Of a DNA stretch of 64,000 nt, positions 48,981 to 60,700 are shown in pieces. Numbering within the stretch: position 1 is the stretch's first letter; the number at the start of each line of letters is the position of its first letter. The position numbers and the translations under genes were made by a program. Origin of the DNA: Flabesymbios commensalis (taxonomy: Eukaryota > Annelida > Polychaeta > Terebellida > Flabelligeridae). The DNA lies in contig OZ024903.1 in the NCBI GenBank assembly GCA_964017125.1, positions 58,454,562 through 58,518,561 of the forward strand. The letters run 5' to 3'. A model generated the notes under the pieces. That model was given only the letters and a program-made list of their open reading frames with translations. It ran no database searches and was not told the origin of the DNA.

Positions 48981-49088
48981 CCCAGCAAACACATTGATTG
49001 AACCAATGTTGGGTTGATTTTGGGCCAACGTCGTAGATGGTGGGCCAACATCACCCCATAATTGGTTCAATGACTCGTGTTTGCTTGG
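48981..49088. mobile_element. 108-bp palindromic MITE-like element
   Basis: CCCAGCAAACAC and GTGTTTGCTTGG ends. Arms with TTGAACCAAT / ATTGGTTCAA. The centre is GGGCCAACGTCGTAGATGG, then TGGGCCAACA. Ends and centre match 13234-13342; the arms do not. Confidence 0.88.
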
Positions 49089-49804
49089 ACTGTGGTCCAA
49101 TATTCCTATTTACGCCGACATTGTATATTGGTATTTGCCACCTTCGCGGCTTGTAAGAGCTATACATGTATATTATATGCCAACTTGTGTAATAAATAAA
49201 TGATTGAGGTATACATCGACTTTCCATTCGTTTCTGTGATGACATGTCTGGTAACAGTGATTAAAATTAATTCCTTATTGTTGAATTGCTTTAAAAACAG
49301 TATTTCGACAAGCTGCAAGCATGTGCAGTGAATTGGTTTAGCTAAAATCATCTCAAATGTTCGTTAAATAGTGTCATTTGTAGGTTTAATTTTAAACCAA
49401 TCAACAGCTAGACGTTAGAAAGTTGCCAGAAAGTTCACTGTTGTATACATTAAACACAGTCAAGCCGCTAGCCTTGTTTGTGGTGCATTTATGTGTTTAT
49501 ATAATAAACATCAACCCTTTAAGCGCGGGGACCGTCTTTATACGTCAGAATCTGGCGTCTGTAGACGTCACATTGTTACATAATGATGTATAGAACGTTT
49601 CGTCACTGGTGGTACTGTAAGCTTTCAATGGAAGTTGAAATTAAAATACATAAATGTAAAACCTTACGTTTTATATCAAGTGTCGCTTGTCCCATAGCCT
49701 AAACTAGTACAATTAAGTCCAAACCATAACGATAATAATTACATCATGTATAATTTAACGGTGTGTACAGAAACATTGAATTTAAAATGACCAGTTATTT
49801 TAAT
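49089..49804. other. unannotated DNA
   Basis: CCCTTTAAGCGCGGGGACCG (about 49514) resembles piggyBac-type ends but has no TTAA flank or partner. No gene. Confidence 0.45.
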
Positions 49805-49923
49805 GGAGTGGCTATTCGTATTGCAGAGTTACAATGGCAGTTAATGCGAGCTCGTCATTCCGTAAACGAGACTGTCCATAAAGTTACTTTGTAAAGAACT
49901 ACGTATGGTTAGGCTGGCCACTG
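49805..49923. repeat. short inverted-end repeat (partner at 25950-26077)
   Basis: See the partner copy. Ends GGAGTGGCTATTCGTA and GGCCACTGC with matching internal blocks. Confidence 0.65.
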
Positions 49924-52566
49924 CAGTTACGTCGTCATGGATACGCAGGTCTATAATAGGGGCCATCTGTTGAGGAGAGAAGAGTAGGGTCATGCCTTAA
50001 TCTGATCAGCTGCAATCACAGAAGGGGATGAAAGTGTGTTTTTTACATAAATGGTTGAGGGTATTTTCGTTTTAGACATTGTATTTTTACCAGGTAACAC
50101 AAATTGCAAAAAAAAAAATTGTTCGCAGATGCAGTCACATAATTAAATACTATTTAAAAGTACTTTGTAATAATGATGACGTTCAGATTTGGCGGGGAAA
50201 TGTCTATCTGGCTACTCTAAGGTGCCCTTTAGATAGGCCCTATTATTAAATAACGCAAGCCTGATTTGCATTGAATAATTTCCATCGATTGCAGCTGCTG
50301 CTCCTAGCTAATTTATAATCGGTACGTTAAATGAGTTAGTCAAAACAAAATACTGCATGTCCTGCACAGATAAATGTCTATATGGATCACGTGTAGCATG
50401 CACAGAGCAGTAGCCAGGTTTATTGATCGCAGTGACAATGATAAATGTTGATGAGATGATCACCATGAAAGATCCGCCATGCAGTGTATGATAAGGTATG
50501 CACACATGGATGTACGGAGCTGCTCTGTACACCTCTCTTAATGTACACGTCACTGTTCCGTACACTTAGCTGTATGTAGATATTGACTCTGCATAGAATA
50601 AGTGTGCACGCCCGCACAGGTTCCCATTGCCTGCCTCACATTTTACAGGCTTCGCCTACAGTCAACCGACCTATTTGTCGGCTGCCACTGGCAACTGGCT
50701 GTGCTGTATTACTGGCGACATGACCTGGTTTACTTAGTGGGAAGGTCAGCCGCCAAATAAGGAGGGTGTCTGATTGATGTATGAGGGAGGGGCGTTGAGA
50801 CGGTCGCCTGGCTTTCAGTGCTGGTGTGTGGTTTTGGATAGACACCCTTCAAGGAATGGAGATACAAACATATTGTTAGGGTAAGCAGACGGGGACCTCA
50901 TGTTTTAAATCTGGAATTTGGAGGGAGATATCCAGGTGGTTAATGGAGAGAATTTCTGTAGTGCTGACCAAACTGTAAAGAAATACCAGCACGAAACAGG
51001 CAGGCTGGTCGACCACTAGTAAACAAGACTGCTGGTGCTGTCAGTGTGTGTATATATCTGTATATTCACGTACGCGTGTTTTTCCACTAACTCCAGCCCT
51101 TTGCACTATTATCATAACCCTGTTTGATTTGTAAAAATCTGACGCCCACATCCTTCTAGATAGCTTGTACAGCTGAACTGTGTACTAAACCGATGTTCGA
51201 CCTCTGCACTGGAAACTACCACTTGATATCACACTGTTGTAAATTCAGACGACCTGGGCCTTACAAACACAGTGGTCATGTTTAATTTGCTTCGATAAGA
51301 CAGCTCTACTCATCCATCTGACAGTGTTACTGTATCTCATACTAAGTACTATATTATGAACACTGCACAGTCATTCTCAAGCATGTTCACTGACTAGTCC
51401 CATGTGACATGGCATCATGGCTACAATCAATAATGATCATCTTACAACTGAATGAGTGAAATAAACCCAAAGTGGCTATAATGAGATGGCTCAATATTGA
51501 AAGTGTATTCTATCAGACAACTATGTTAAAAAACAAGCACTCAGAAAAATTTGTGATATTTTTATGACAATAAAAGAAGTAGAGCATGAAAATCGTACTA
51601 CTGAATGATGCCGATCTTGTTATCTTAAATTATATTCTCAGCTGATTGTCTTAAGTTTAATGTTAGGATGATAATATATTCCACATGGTGCTTTAAATTA
51701 ATTTTTTGTGCTAGCCATTGACATATAATTGTTTGCTCAAATTTGAAAAAATGTGTGCTTACACTACCTGTATTATTTACACAAGATATTATGTGTTTTG
51801 CAAATATGGCAAATCAATCACCTAACGACGAGTATTTATGGTAGGGATGCCTAGGGGGGGAGGGGGTCATTAAAAAAATTGAATGAAATCGTTCACTTAT
51901 TGGTAGTGTGACTTTGAATACAGCCCATGTAATTTTCCTCAGAACATATTATGCTTTAAAATCGGGGGCTTGCGGAAACTTCATTTTAAAACCCTTGTGG
52001 GTTGAGTAATGTATAGTCACAGAATGTAATAATGTAGGCCTACATGTATTTAGTGGATACCTTGTGCAGATCGCCTCTCAGTTAAATTTTGATTGTACAT
52101 TAGTCTTTTCTATCCTTTGATTAGGAATTATAAATTTATGTAAATTTATATAAATTTGATTAAATTTTAGGATTGGTGAAACCTCTGACAATCTAATAAA
52201 TTTTGATATAATTATGATAGTCTTGCTGTCCAGTAAAAGAAAAGGTTAAGTTTGGTCCTCGTGCTACATTCTTAACTCCCCACACCAGGCGAGAATTTGT
52301 CCACTAATTGGTTATCAAGACTGCCGAGTCAGGATGATGGAAAAAAAAGAAGGAAATTTAGACTTTTTCATCCTCCACCCACGAAGTCACCATGAGGCCT
52401 TTATTGACTTAAATTAATGGGAGAGGGATATCGTTAGCGCCAGCGCGCTTGCTTTATTTTATAATACCTCGGACCCACTATTTTTCGACATAAACTCGTA
52501 ACTGATAAATATTTAGCTTCACTATGCCTAATATCTTAGGACTGTAAATCTGAAGGCTTGCTTGTA

Positions 52567-52571
<5 letters not shown>
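49924..52571. other. mostly unique DNA
   Basis: I see no repeats with clear ends and no convincing exon. 50560-50900 is somewhat richer in GC and non-repetitive (ends near TTAGGGTAAGC), which could be a non-coding exon, but this is weak. Confidence 0.45.
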
Positions 52572-52621
<50 letters not shown>

Positions 52622-52635
52622 TATTATATTATATA
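52572..52635. repeat. (AT)n followed by (ATATT)n
   Basis: About 43 bp of AT dinucleotide, then ATATT units. Confidence 0.95.
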
Positions 52636-52936
52636 GAACGTTGAAAAAATCTGTTGCACTTTTACTTAAAACTCTAAGAACCCTAGTAGGTGCAGTAGGT
52701 GCCTTTAAAACCTCATGATCACGTTTATGACCTTTGACCTACTTTTTACATACATCTGTGTAACAGCGCCATCTACAAAGCATAGCTATGAAACCTCTTA
52801 TGGATTCCTTTCCTATTTCACACTCGCTTCATCCAGAAGCTGTAGGCTCTGATGTTCAGTTTTGTGTTTCTCTTTGGCCTCTTGTTAGTTAATACTTCTC
52901 ATTATATATTGATGACGATCTTTTTTGTTTGTTCAG

Positions 52937-53031
52937 GAGGGTGTGGAGAGGCAGCATTGGCGTCCCTGATGACATCAGATCGGGGTATCGTGGGGGAAGC
53001 GGCTGAGATGCAGCTTAGTGCAACCACCCCA
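52937..53031 (+). CDS. candidate internal exon of an unrecognised host gene
   Basis: A 95-nt segment of roughly 59% GC in AT-rich surroundings. It is preceded by a T-rich tract and AG (TTTTTTGTTTGTTCAG) and followed by GTAAGTTG, both close to consensus splice sites. Only one frame is open, giving GGCGEAALASLMTSDRGI then VGEAAEMQLSATTP. The other two frames carry stops. The exon would begin inside a codon (two bases left) and end at a codon boundary. The peptide is Ala/Gly-rich and I do not recognise the family. Neighbouring exons are not in view, so introns must be long. No start codon is claimed: the upstream ATG (52852) is in the presumed intron. Confidence 0.5.
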
Positions 53032-53075
53032 GTAAGTTGATATTAAATGTTCCCAGTAAGTTGATATTAATTGTT
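53028..53075 (+). repeat. 24-bp tandem duplication covering the 5' splice site
   Basis: CCCAGTAAGTTGATATTAAA and CCCAGTAAGTTGATATTAAT lie exactly 24 bp apart, so the candidate exon has two identical donor sites. Use of the second would add GTA AGT TGA, an in-frame stop. Confidence 0.85.
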
Positions 53076-53449
53076 GCAGAAGATAATTGTTTATGACGTG
53101 ATTTTTTTTTTAATTTCGAAAGTTTGGCGGATGCATATTGTCGTCATGAGGCGCGTCCGTCCATCTGTCCATAAGTCTGTCTGTCCTTCACTTTTAGCAC
53201 TATAAATTGATTCATGTTACCGCAATGCACATTAATCTTTATATACAGGGTAATTTCTGTGACCTTTATGATCTGATTTTTTTCCAATCAGCTAATTTTC
53301 TCTTTAATGCGATTTATTCAAGAATTCACTAAATTATTTCTACAGAATTTATACCATATATCAATTTCACGACCCCACATCAGCCAAAAACTAGGTCACG
53401 CCGGCCAAAATGGCAGACTATCTGCAATTAGTTTTTTAAGATGCAAGAT

Positions 53450-54310
53450 CAAGCAAGATCAAGCTAGATCATTACTATTGAACAAAATGTGCAGTTTCAG
53501 GGAGGGAAGGCTCTGAAAAATTTCAATTTGATCAAATTAAAAATAGCCGACTTCCTTCTATGATTGACTTTAATATAAGTAATATCTGGAAAACCATTCC
53601 AGATAGCCAGAAAATTGCTATAAAACAAAATGTACGGTTTCAGGTAGGGAGCTATGCCTTGAAATATTTCAACTCTGAACAAATTCAAAATGGCTGACTA
53701 ATGGCCATTTTTAAACGTTCAATATGGTCTCACCACCCTAAGTGAGCTGAAATCATGGGGTGGTTACTGACTGGAGAGTCTGTCATAAATCACTGCTTTG
53801 CACGTTTGTTTCCACTTCTGGTGAATTAGAAAAAAACCAAGAATGTTGTAATTGTGTGGATAATTTGCAAGCCCACATTGTTTTCTTCATGCGTGAAATG
53901 AGGTATTAATGTGTTGTGAGATTTTCGGATGGGTACAGGGGGTGAAGGGATAAATTTGTGTCTTTTCTGGGAATGGTCGTAAGAATATTTTGAGAGATCT
54001 GGGCAAAACAAACTTTTTACAAACAAACCAGCACAGCTCGAAACTCAAGAGGTTAGCATAACATTTTCAGACCAGTATTTGAAAAAGGACTGTTTAGGCT
54101 TTATTATGGTGTATCACATAGGAGGGTAGTTAAGGAAGAAAGTGGTGATTTCGGCCCTTAGAATGTTGGCATTATACATGCGTTTCAATTGGACTGGTAT
54201 TTGGGGTGATGAGACCATATAGGCCTATGCCTGATATCTGGCAAACCATGCCAGATGGCTAGACCATTACTGTAAAAGAAAATGTGCGGTTTCAGGGAGG
54301 GATATGGCCT
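53450..54310 (+). repeat. scattered ~150-bp family units
   Basis: CAAGCTAGATCATTACTATTG (53457), CCAGATAGCCAGAAAATTGC (53600) and CCAGATGGCTAGACCATTAC (54249), with the CAGGGAGGG and AAAATGGCTGAC boxes, belong to the family of 43085-47310. The sequence between (53720-54220) shows nothing clear. Confidence 0.75.
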
Positions 54311-55692
54311 GAAACTGACAACTGAGTGGACCTGGCAACCTGCCAACATCGGAGTTAAGACGCTGCCATTATCCACAGTCGCCACTAAAGATTTCAGTGT
54401 TTGAACTGAGTGAGAAGGCTGCTGTCAGCAATTCAGCCATAATTATCCCTGTCAAATGTTGTGACCTGTGAATCATCTTCTTTACATAGTTGCTTCTGGA
54501 TTTTCTTGGCATCACTCCCCAGAATACCTTGCATGAATTTGATATCCTTTTAAAAGTAGACTGAACTGACTGACAAATGAGATTACTATTAAACGCTAGG
54601 GTACTCTATTCTACCTGTCTGCCATGTTGTTATTTAACTTAGGTTACATGTATGAGCCCACATCTCATGTGATATACTTGTAAAAATTAGCTTTGTGCTA
54701 GATAATTTTTTTTCTGGGTTTTCTTGTTATAAATTGTTGTAGAATTATACTTCAAAATATCATGTCAGATTGGTTAACGGGAAAATATTTTAATTAGCAG
54801 CTAAAATATTTCTAATCAACTGCAATTTATATATTTCACTCGTGTCACCAGTGTCTCTTTCTCTACTTCAGACACTGGTAATTATCCCCCGATCAGCTAA
54901 TATTCTTCACAGCCACTCTCTGTACTGCCGCATCTAGGTGCGTCGGAAAAAATCTGCTTCTTTCAGAACGATGGCCTCACAGAGTGCAACATAACCCGAT
55001 TCATGCTATTACTATTGACGCTTCTGAAAATGAAATAAAAATATCTAGGCTGATTATACACTGATATATACCGTATATAGTAAAAATTGTGCTTAGCTCA
55101 TACTTTTAAAAACCCCATTAAATTAATTATTAATAAATATAAAATTAAAAGTGGAACACTCATGGATACCCTCAGGTTTGTATGACGAGCACTGTGTGCA
55201 CAAATTCCCATGTGCTGGCAGCGGATGGGCAGGTGTGCATCTAAACACAACTGACCAATCATGGATCGACCTCACCGCTCGTGCCTGATTTATGAATTGC
55301 TGGCTGCCCGTTGGCAGACGGTGAGGTAACAGACGACAGCGACCATTTGTGTTGAATATGTGTAAGTGCCACGTAAAAGCTCAGTGGGTGACCGTGACAC
55401 TCGCTGATAACTCAGTATTTATATATATGATCTATCACGCCTTGATCCAGGTTACCTTGTTTTAAAGCGGGTTACAGTCGTGACTGTGATAACACCATCT
55501 TAGATAATCCAGAACTATTTGGTGACAATGGAGCTAATGTATAATCCGCCTCTCTTATCGCTTGATCTGAGTCAGAAGGATAACTAACCCAATAGATTGA
55601 GAAACAGTAACTCATTATCCTAAAGCTTACTTGTCCCCAGTAGCTATAGATCAACCTTTTCATTTATAGCAAGCTGCTTAGTAGTCCATTGA
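54311..55692. other. unannotated DNA with one small hairpin repeat
   Basis: 54842-54880 is the partner of the hairpin at 25727. No gene or element ends. Confidence 0.5.
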
Positions 55693-56100
55693 CAGGGTTT
55701 CCCCCAAAGCGTCAAAGCATCATGGTACCATGATGCTTTAACCTTTTACCCTGACGCTTCAGTAATTCCCATGATGCTTTTCCAAATGCCATGATGCTTC
55801 AGTAAAATCATTAAATGCTCTCCCCAAACTGCCATATTACCAAATGCTTATTTTTTTTGTCTACACATGGCTGCAACAGTGGTCATTCTAAAAACGGCAT
55901 AGTCAATGTACATATAGCTTACTGAACAAATGAAAGACAGCCCTTTTACTTCAATATTTTACAATGTCAGATAAAGAAGTTTTCATAATAAATTTTTTCC
56001 GGAGGGGGGTATGGGTTTGGACCTCAGACTACGCGCGCTGCGCTGAACCCGAACCGCTAGTTACCATGATAATTTCTCATTTTTTCTGGGGGAAACCCTG
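55693..56100. mobile_element. 408-bp hAT-like MITE with CAGGGTTTCC ends
   Basis: CAGGGTTTCCCCCAAA and CTGGGGGAAACCCTG inverted ends. Flanks CATTGA and CATTGT suggest a worn 6-bp duplication. Near the left end AAAGCATCATGGTACC starts a perfect 26-bp palindrome (55714-55739), and CATGATGCTT recurs four times. Same end type as 25768-27266. Confidence 0.8.
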
Positions 56101-56195
56101 CATTGTAGCTAAAAGCATTTCAATCCTAGTTTATTATTGCAGCGCCAATATGACTACTACTCTTTACTCTGCTAAGCTATCAATATTTTATCTCG

Positions 56196-56290
56196 TACGT
56201 CTTGGCATGCCTGGGGGTAAATCCCATAGACATGCCCAGAACCCCTTATTGGGTGAGTAAAGGAAAGCACTCGCAACAACCCACCATGCC
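56196..56290 (+). repeat. dispersed repeat, copy 2 (partner at 3213)
   Basis: GGCATGCCTGGGGGTAAATC, then ACATGCCCAGAACCCCTTAT and GTAAAGGAAAG, in the order of the first copy. Confidence 0.6.
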
Positions 56291-58009
56291 CTATCACCTC
56301 GCCCTCACATCATCATCTCTATATCATTCATCTCATCATAGGACTGCACTGTTTGTTCTGTTTCACCTATTTAAATTTAAATTTCGAGTTTTAAAAGATA
56401 CTTTTTATTTACAATACAAAAAAATGTTTTCGTCTTACTATTTAGAAAATACCAGAATCAACGGTTTGTCGTTTAATCAGCAGCTATACATGGAAAGTAT
56501 AGATCTGGATTGTATCCATTGTCAAACATGCTTTGTTTCATAATAAAAAGTGTCCCAATCAACCTGAGCACACGCGCAACACAACGTGGGCACATTTGAT
56601 TAGATTTGAAATGTTCAGCCTGCATTAACTCAATGTTTATAACTATAGGTAACTGCTCTTTCTTTATTGTGTAGAAATGTCGCCTGTAATAAAAAATATT
56701 GAGCTGCCATCACCACCGGTTAAAATACTAATAAAAAAATGTAATAAAATATTTATCTTGTCATTTAACAAGACAAAATAACGTACAGTAACGTTGTTCT
56801 CACATAAAAGGCACATAATTATATAAGGGTTTTAAGATTGAATGTAGTATATATATATATATTAAACGATTCTAGAAAGAATATTTCTCAATAGAAATAA
56901 ATTCATGTAGGCTTTCAAGTTTCCTTGTTATTTATAAATATGAGTATGAATTCCAATCTAAATATATATATAACCATAATCGGATCTAAAAGGTGTAGCA
57001 TCGCCTATTGAAAACACAAGACCATTGAGAGACTAAAAGTATATAGGGGTAGTCAGTTTTCAGTGTAGGTTGCTGTCCATTGCTTATGTGCTGTCACTCT
57101 GGGATACCTGATAATTCAAAATAAGTTTTTAATTTTTGTAGCAAGGAAATATAAATTTGTGTGGATTTATATGAGGCTCCTATCAAGTTTTACTGTGTCT
57201 CCAACACACAAAGGATGATATTAAAGCATAGATCTACAAAATTATAACAAATTAGTTTTTTTGCTGTATATTTGATGACCAGTCGTAATCTGGAGACACG
57301 GTACACATTACATCAGGAAATATTTTGTTCAGTATCGCGTCCCGAAAAGCTATGCAATTTTGGCCATTTGCTAATCAAATTTAAAAATTGTCCCTGCACA
57401 TCATACATTTGCTATTGCTCATTGGAATTTCCAAACACCAGTATGAAGTGATAATGTTTCTAAAATCATTTATCCTTCCAAGTTTTTATGGACCTGTTGA
57501 CTACGATGTTTTTATTATGAACATAGGGCTATCATATTGTTAGACTGAATGCTGAACTGCAGACAATTTACTCAGGATTGCACCACTATACCTGGATTTA
57601 CATTTAACCATGGTGAACGATTCACGTTGATTTATCAGTCAATTCTCCACCTATTTTTATGAAATTTTGCAAGCTTGCACTATTTTTTAGTCATCGCCGA
57701 CTACATCGACGACAATTTAAACAAATGTTAGTTAGTATTTCAGAAGTTAGATCATTTGACATGTGGTACGATTTTGAAAAAAAGATAATGAATAGGTTTA
57801 AATAGAGGGACGTCATTTACTGCATGTTGTAGAGGCCAACTTTTAAACTCAAACTTTTTCAATGAATTTTTCAGTTTACATAATCACCAAAAATATTGCT
57901 TGTAATATTTCATGAGAATTGACTGAGAAAGCAGCTAAAGCCATCCACGGTAAACGTGAATCCGACTATAATATGTTGTGTATGAGATCAATCTGCAACT
58001 GAAGGACGT
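56291..58009. other. unannotated AT-rich DNA
   Basis: 57590-57650 and 57945-57960 hold a loosely inverted pair (CCATGGTGAACGATTCACG / CCACGGTAAACGTGAATCC), and 57640-57660 / 57895-57925 (GTCAATTCTC / GAGAATTGAC) extend it, so an old ~350-bp inverted-end element at about 57600-57965 is possible. No gene. Confidence 0.45.
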
Positions 58010-58790
58010 AGTGGTTACTTTTCATTTACTGGCCCAACACTAAGCCAATTGTGTAGGGTGTGTACACACTGTGAAGGTAGTACTCATCACACAGATTAGA
58101 CTGCCAGCCGTGCTGTGGCCAGGCAGCTTGACAATACGCCACGCAATGCTTAGTCTTACAGCCCACCTAGTGTTACCTCTATGGTCAGCAACAGCAATAA
58201 TGTTAGTTGTCTGCCAATCAGCAGAAGGCACCAGTGTCCAACAAGAAGTCGTTAACAGAAGCAGGAGGGAGAACACATGGAAACAACAGGCTGTTGGACA
58301 GACAGGAGCTGTGCATTATCATATATTGTTATGGTGTCCAGCTACCGCTGAGCTGTTAGCTGCTGCTAGGCAGCTAGGCAGGCAGCAGCAGCATGAGCAT
58401 CATCAGCAGCAACCAGCATTATTTATGTGCTCACAGACTGCAGGGTGTGCCTGGCATGTTTTGCTTGGGGTGTGACACAGATTAGATGCCCCTCTAGCCA
58501 CCCCAGTCTACCCTACAGACTGTTTGTCGATCTGTTCACTAGGTTACATGTTGCCTATGTCATCTTTACATAGAGGATGGTCTGCAGTGATTAACAACAC
58601 AGGTGGAAGACAAAATATGGGTGTTTTTCTGAGTACCAAATCTGAGTCTGCAGCAGGATACACTACAGGATATGGTGGTGTGTGGTCATTGAGCTACAGG
58701 TGCTTGTCAGTGACGAGGCATAGAACCTGTCTACTCTCAGACAGGCCTCATGCTCTGCCTTAGGCTTAATTAACCCACATACATGCTCTG
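58010..58790. other. GC-richer unique island, function unknown
   Basis: Unlike its surroundings this stretch is non-repetitive, CAG-rich (GCAGCAGCAGCATGAGCATC near 58385) and openly readable for 134 codons on the plus strand (58071-58475) and 78 on the minus strand (58040-58276, starting MFSLLLLLTTSCWTLV, signal-like). The two overlap and at most one can be real. No family recognised and no clear splice sites. A UTR, a long non-coding exon or a regulatory block are equally possible. Confidence 0.4.
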
Positions 58791-59421
58791 TGACATTACG
58801 TGGTCAGTGATTGTCTGTCACCCCTGTAACACACCGTCCTAATGCACCCAGGTGATGTCTACTACTTTTCTTCAAACTCTTACGTCCTCTGTATTGAACG
58901 TGAGAAACAGCGAAAGGTAATTCTCAATGCTAAAAAAGTTATATTAATCAGGTTGAAAACTTTCACAACTATTGCATTTTCAAAATGGTTAATAAAAATA
59001 CATATTTACTGTTAGAAAGTGAAACACCTTGGTATTTTACACTGGCAACCCTCAACTAAATTTGAATAAACCATTTTATTTTCCTCGCCTAAAGGAGTGA
59101 GCCTCAGTGAGGTATTGTCCTAATTCTCGTTTCTAAGGTGTATGATTCTGAAACTGCTTGTGGGATTTCTTTGTTATTGCACACACACACCCATGATGGG
59201 TTTTTCCCTGGTATTGTCATCACCTTTGTGCGCCTCCGCTGGCTCTTGGCTGCTACACCAACATGGTGAAACAGATTGAATTAAAAATTCATACTAACAT
59301 TTAATCCTTCCAGCCAATTTTTTTAGTCAAGGTCATAGGTCATAGGTCAAAGATCAAGTATTCAAAAAAATTCTTATAACGCGATAACTTGAAAAATCAT
59401 TATCAGAGATCCCTATTTTTT
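58791..59421. other. unannotated DNA
   Basis: AT-rich; AAGGTCATAGGTCATAGG near 59330 is a short direct repeat like those in the composite arrays. No gene. Confidence 0.45.
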
Positions 59422-59630
59422 ATCCCCTGTCTGTAGGGGAAGGGGGAGTTTAGTCGCGGCAGGATTCTGTCTGGCGTCAGGTTTTTTTGTGGGCGCAAAA
59501 ACTCAAAAATACTGGTTATTTTTTATTTTTATTTTCACATGACATTCCTGGCAACATAGGGATGTGCAAGTGATTTTTAGCCCGCCTTTTAATTTTAATT
59601 AAAAAAGGTGGGCTATTGCAATTGAAGTTC

Positions 59631-59635
59631 GGCGT

Positions 59636-59675
<40 letters not shown>

Positions 59676-59698
59676 AGCGTCAGCGTCGGCGTCGGCGT
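59631..59698. repeat. (GGCGTC)n microsatellite
   Basis: About eleven hexamers with two GTCAGC variants, lying between the element's 5' hairpin and its tandem array. Confidence 0.97.
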
Positions 59699-59714
59699 TA
59701 ACATTTACTTGTGG

Positions 59715-60700
59715 GCGCGATAACTTGAGAGGTTTTTCATGTTTCCTTCCCAAATTTGTTTTGCATGTTACTAATGACCACTTCTCGGACAAGTTCAATA
59801 ATGGCTGAAAAAAAATTCAAAATGGCCGACTTATTGCGATTTTTCACCTTTTACGTCAATAATTTGACCTTGTGGGCGCGATAACTTGAAAAGTTTTTCA
59901 CATATCCTTTTCAAATTTGTTATGCATGTTACTAATGACCAGTTCTCGGACAAGTTCAATAATGGCCGAAAAAAAAAAAAAAATGGCCGATTTATTGCGA
60001 TTTTTCACATTTTACGTCAATTATTTGACCTTGTGGGCGCGATAAGTTTAAAAGTTTTTCACATATCCTCTTCAAATTGGTTATGCATGTTACTAATAAG
60101 TAGTGCTTGGACAAGTTCAATAATGGCCGAAAAAAAAAAAAAAATGGCCGATTTATTGCGATTTTTCTCATTTTACGTCAATAATTTGACCCTGTGGGCG
60201 CGATAACTTGAAAAGTTTTTCACATATTCTCTTCAAATTTGTTATGTATGTTACTTATAAGTAGTTCTTGGACAAGTTCAATAATGGCTGAAAAAAAAAA
60301 AAAAATGGCCGATTTATTGTGATTTTTCTCATTTTACGTCAATAATTTGACCTTGTGGGCGCGATAACTTGAAAAGTTTTTCACATATCCTCTTCAAATT
60401 TGTTATGCATGCTACTAATAAGTAGTTCTTGGACAAGTTCAATAATGGCTGAAAAAAAATTCAAAATGGCCGATTTATTGCGATTTTTCTCATTTTACGT
60501 CAATAATTTGACCTTGTAGGCACGATAACTTCAACATTTTCACAAGTATCCTCTTCAAGTTTGTTATGCATGTTACTAATAAGCAGTTCTTGGACAAGCT
60601 CAATAATGGCCGGTAAAAAAATCAAAATGGTCGACTTATTGCGATTTTTCACATTTATTTTACGTCCATAATTTGACCTTGTGGGCGCGATAACTTGAAA
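59715..60700 (+). repeat. 161-bp tandem array, about six units
   Basis: GCGCGATAACTT starts at 59715, 59876, 60037, 60198, 60359, 60520 (GCACGATAACTT) and 60685. Spacing is exactly 161 five times, then 165. Each unit has CAAATTTGTTATGCATGTTA, GGACAAGTTCAATAATGGC and AAAATGGCCGATTTATTGCG with a variable A run. Confidence 0.97.

Noticed and set aside
49507-49570. piggyBac-like end CCCTTTAAGCGCGGGG
   Set aside because: No TTAA flank and no inverted partner found.
52852-53040. Complete small gene starting at ATG 52852
   Set aside because: The start lies in the presumed intron and crosses a T-rich splice acceptor; the exon interpretation fits better.
58040-58276. Minus-strand secreted peptide starting MFSLLLLLTT
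   Set aside because: Overlaps an equally good plus-strand frame, no family, no splice or promoter evidence; kept only as part of an unexplained island.
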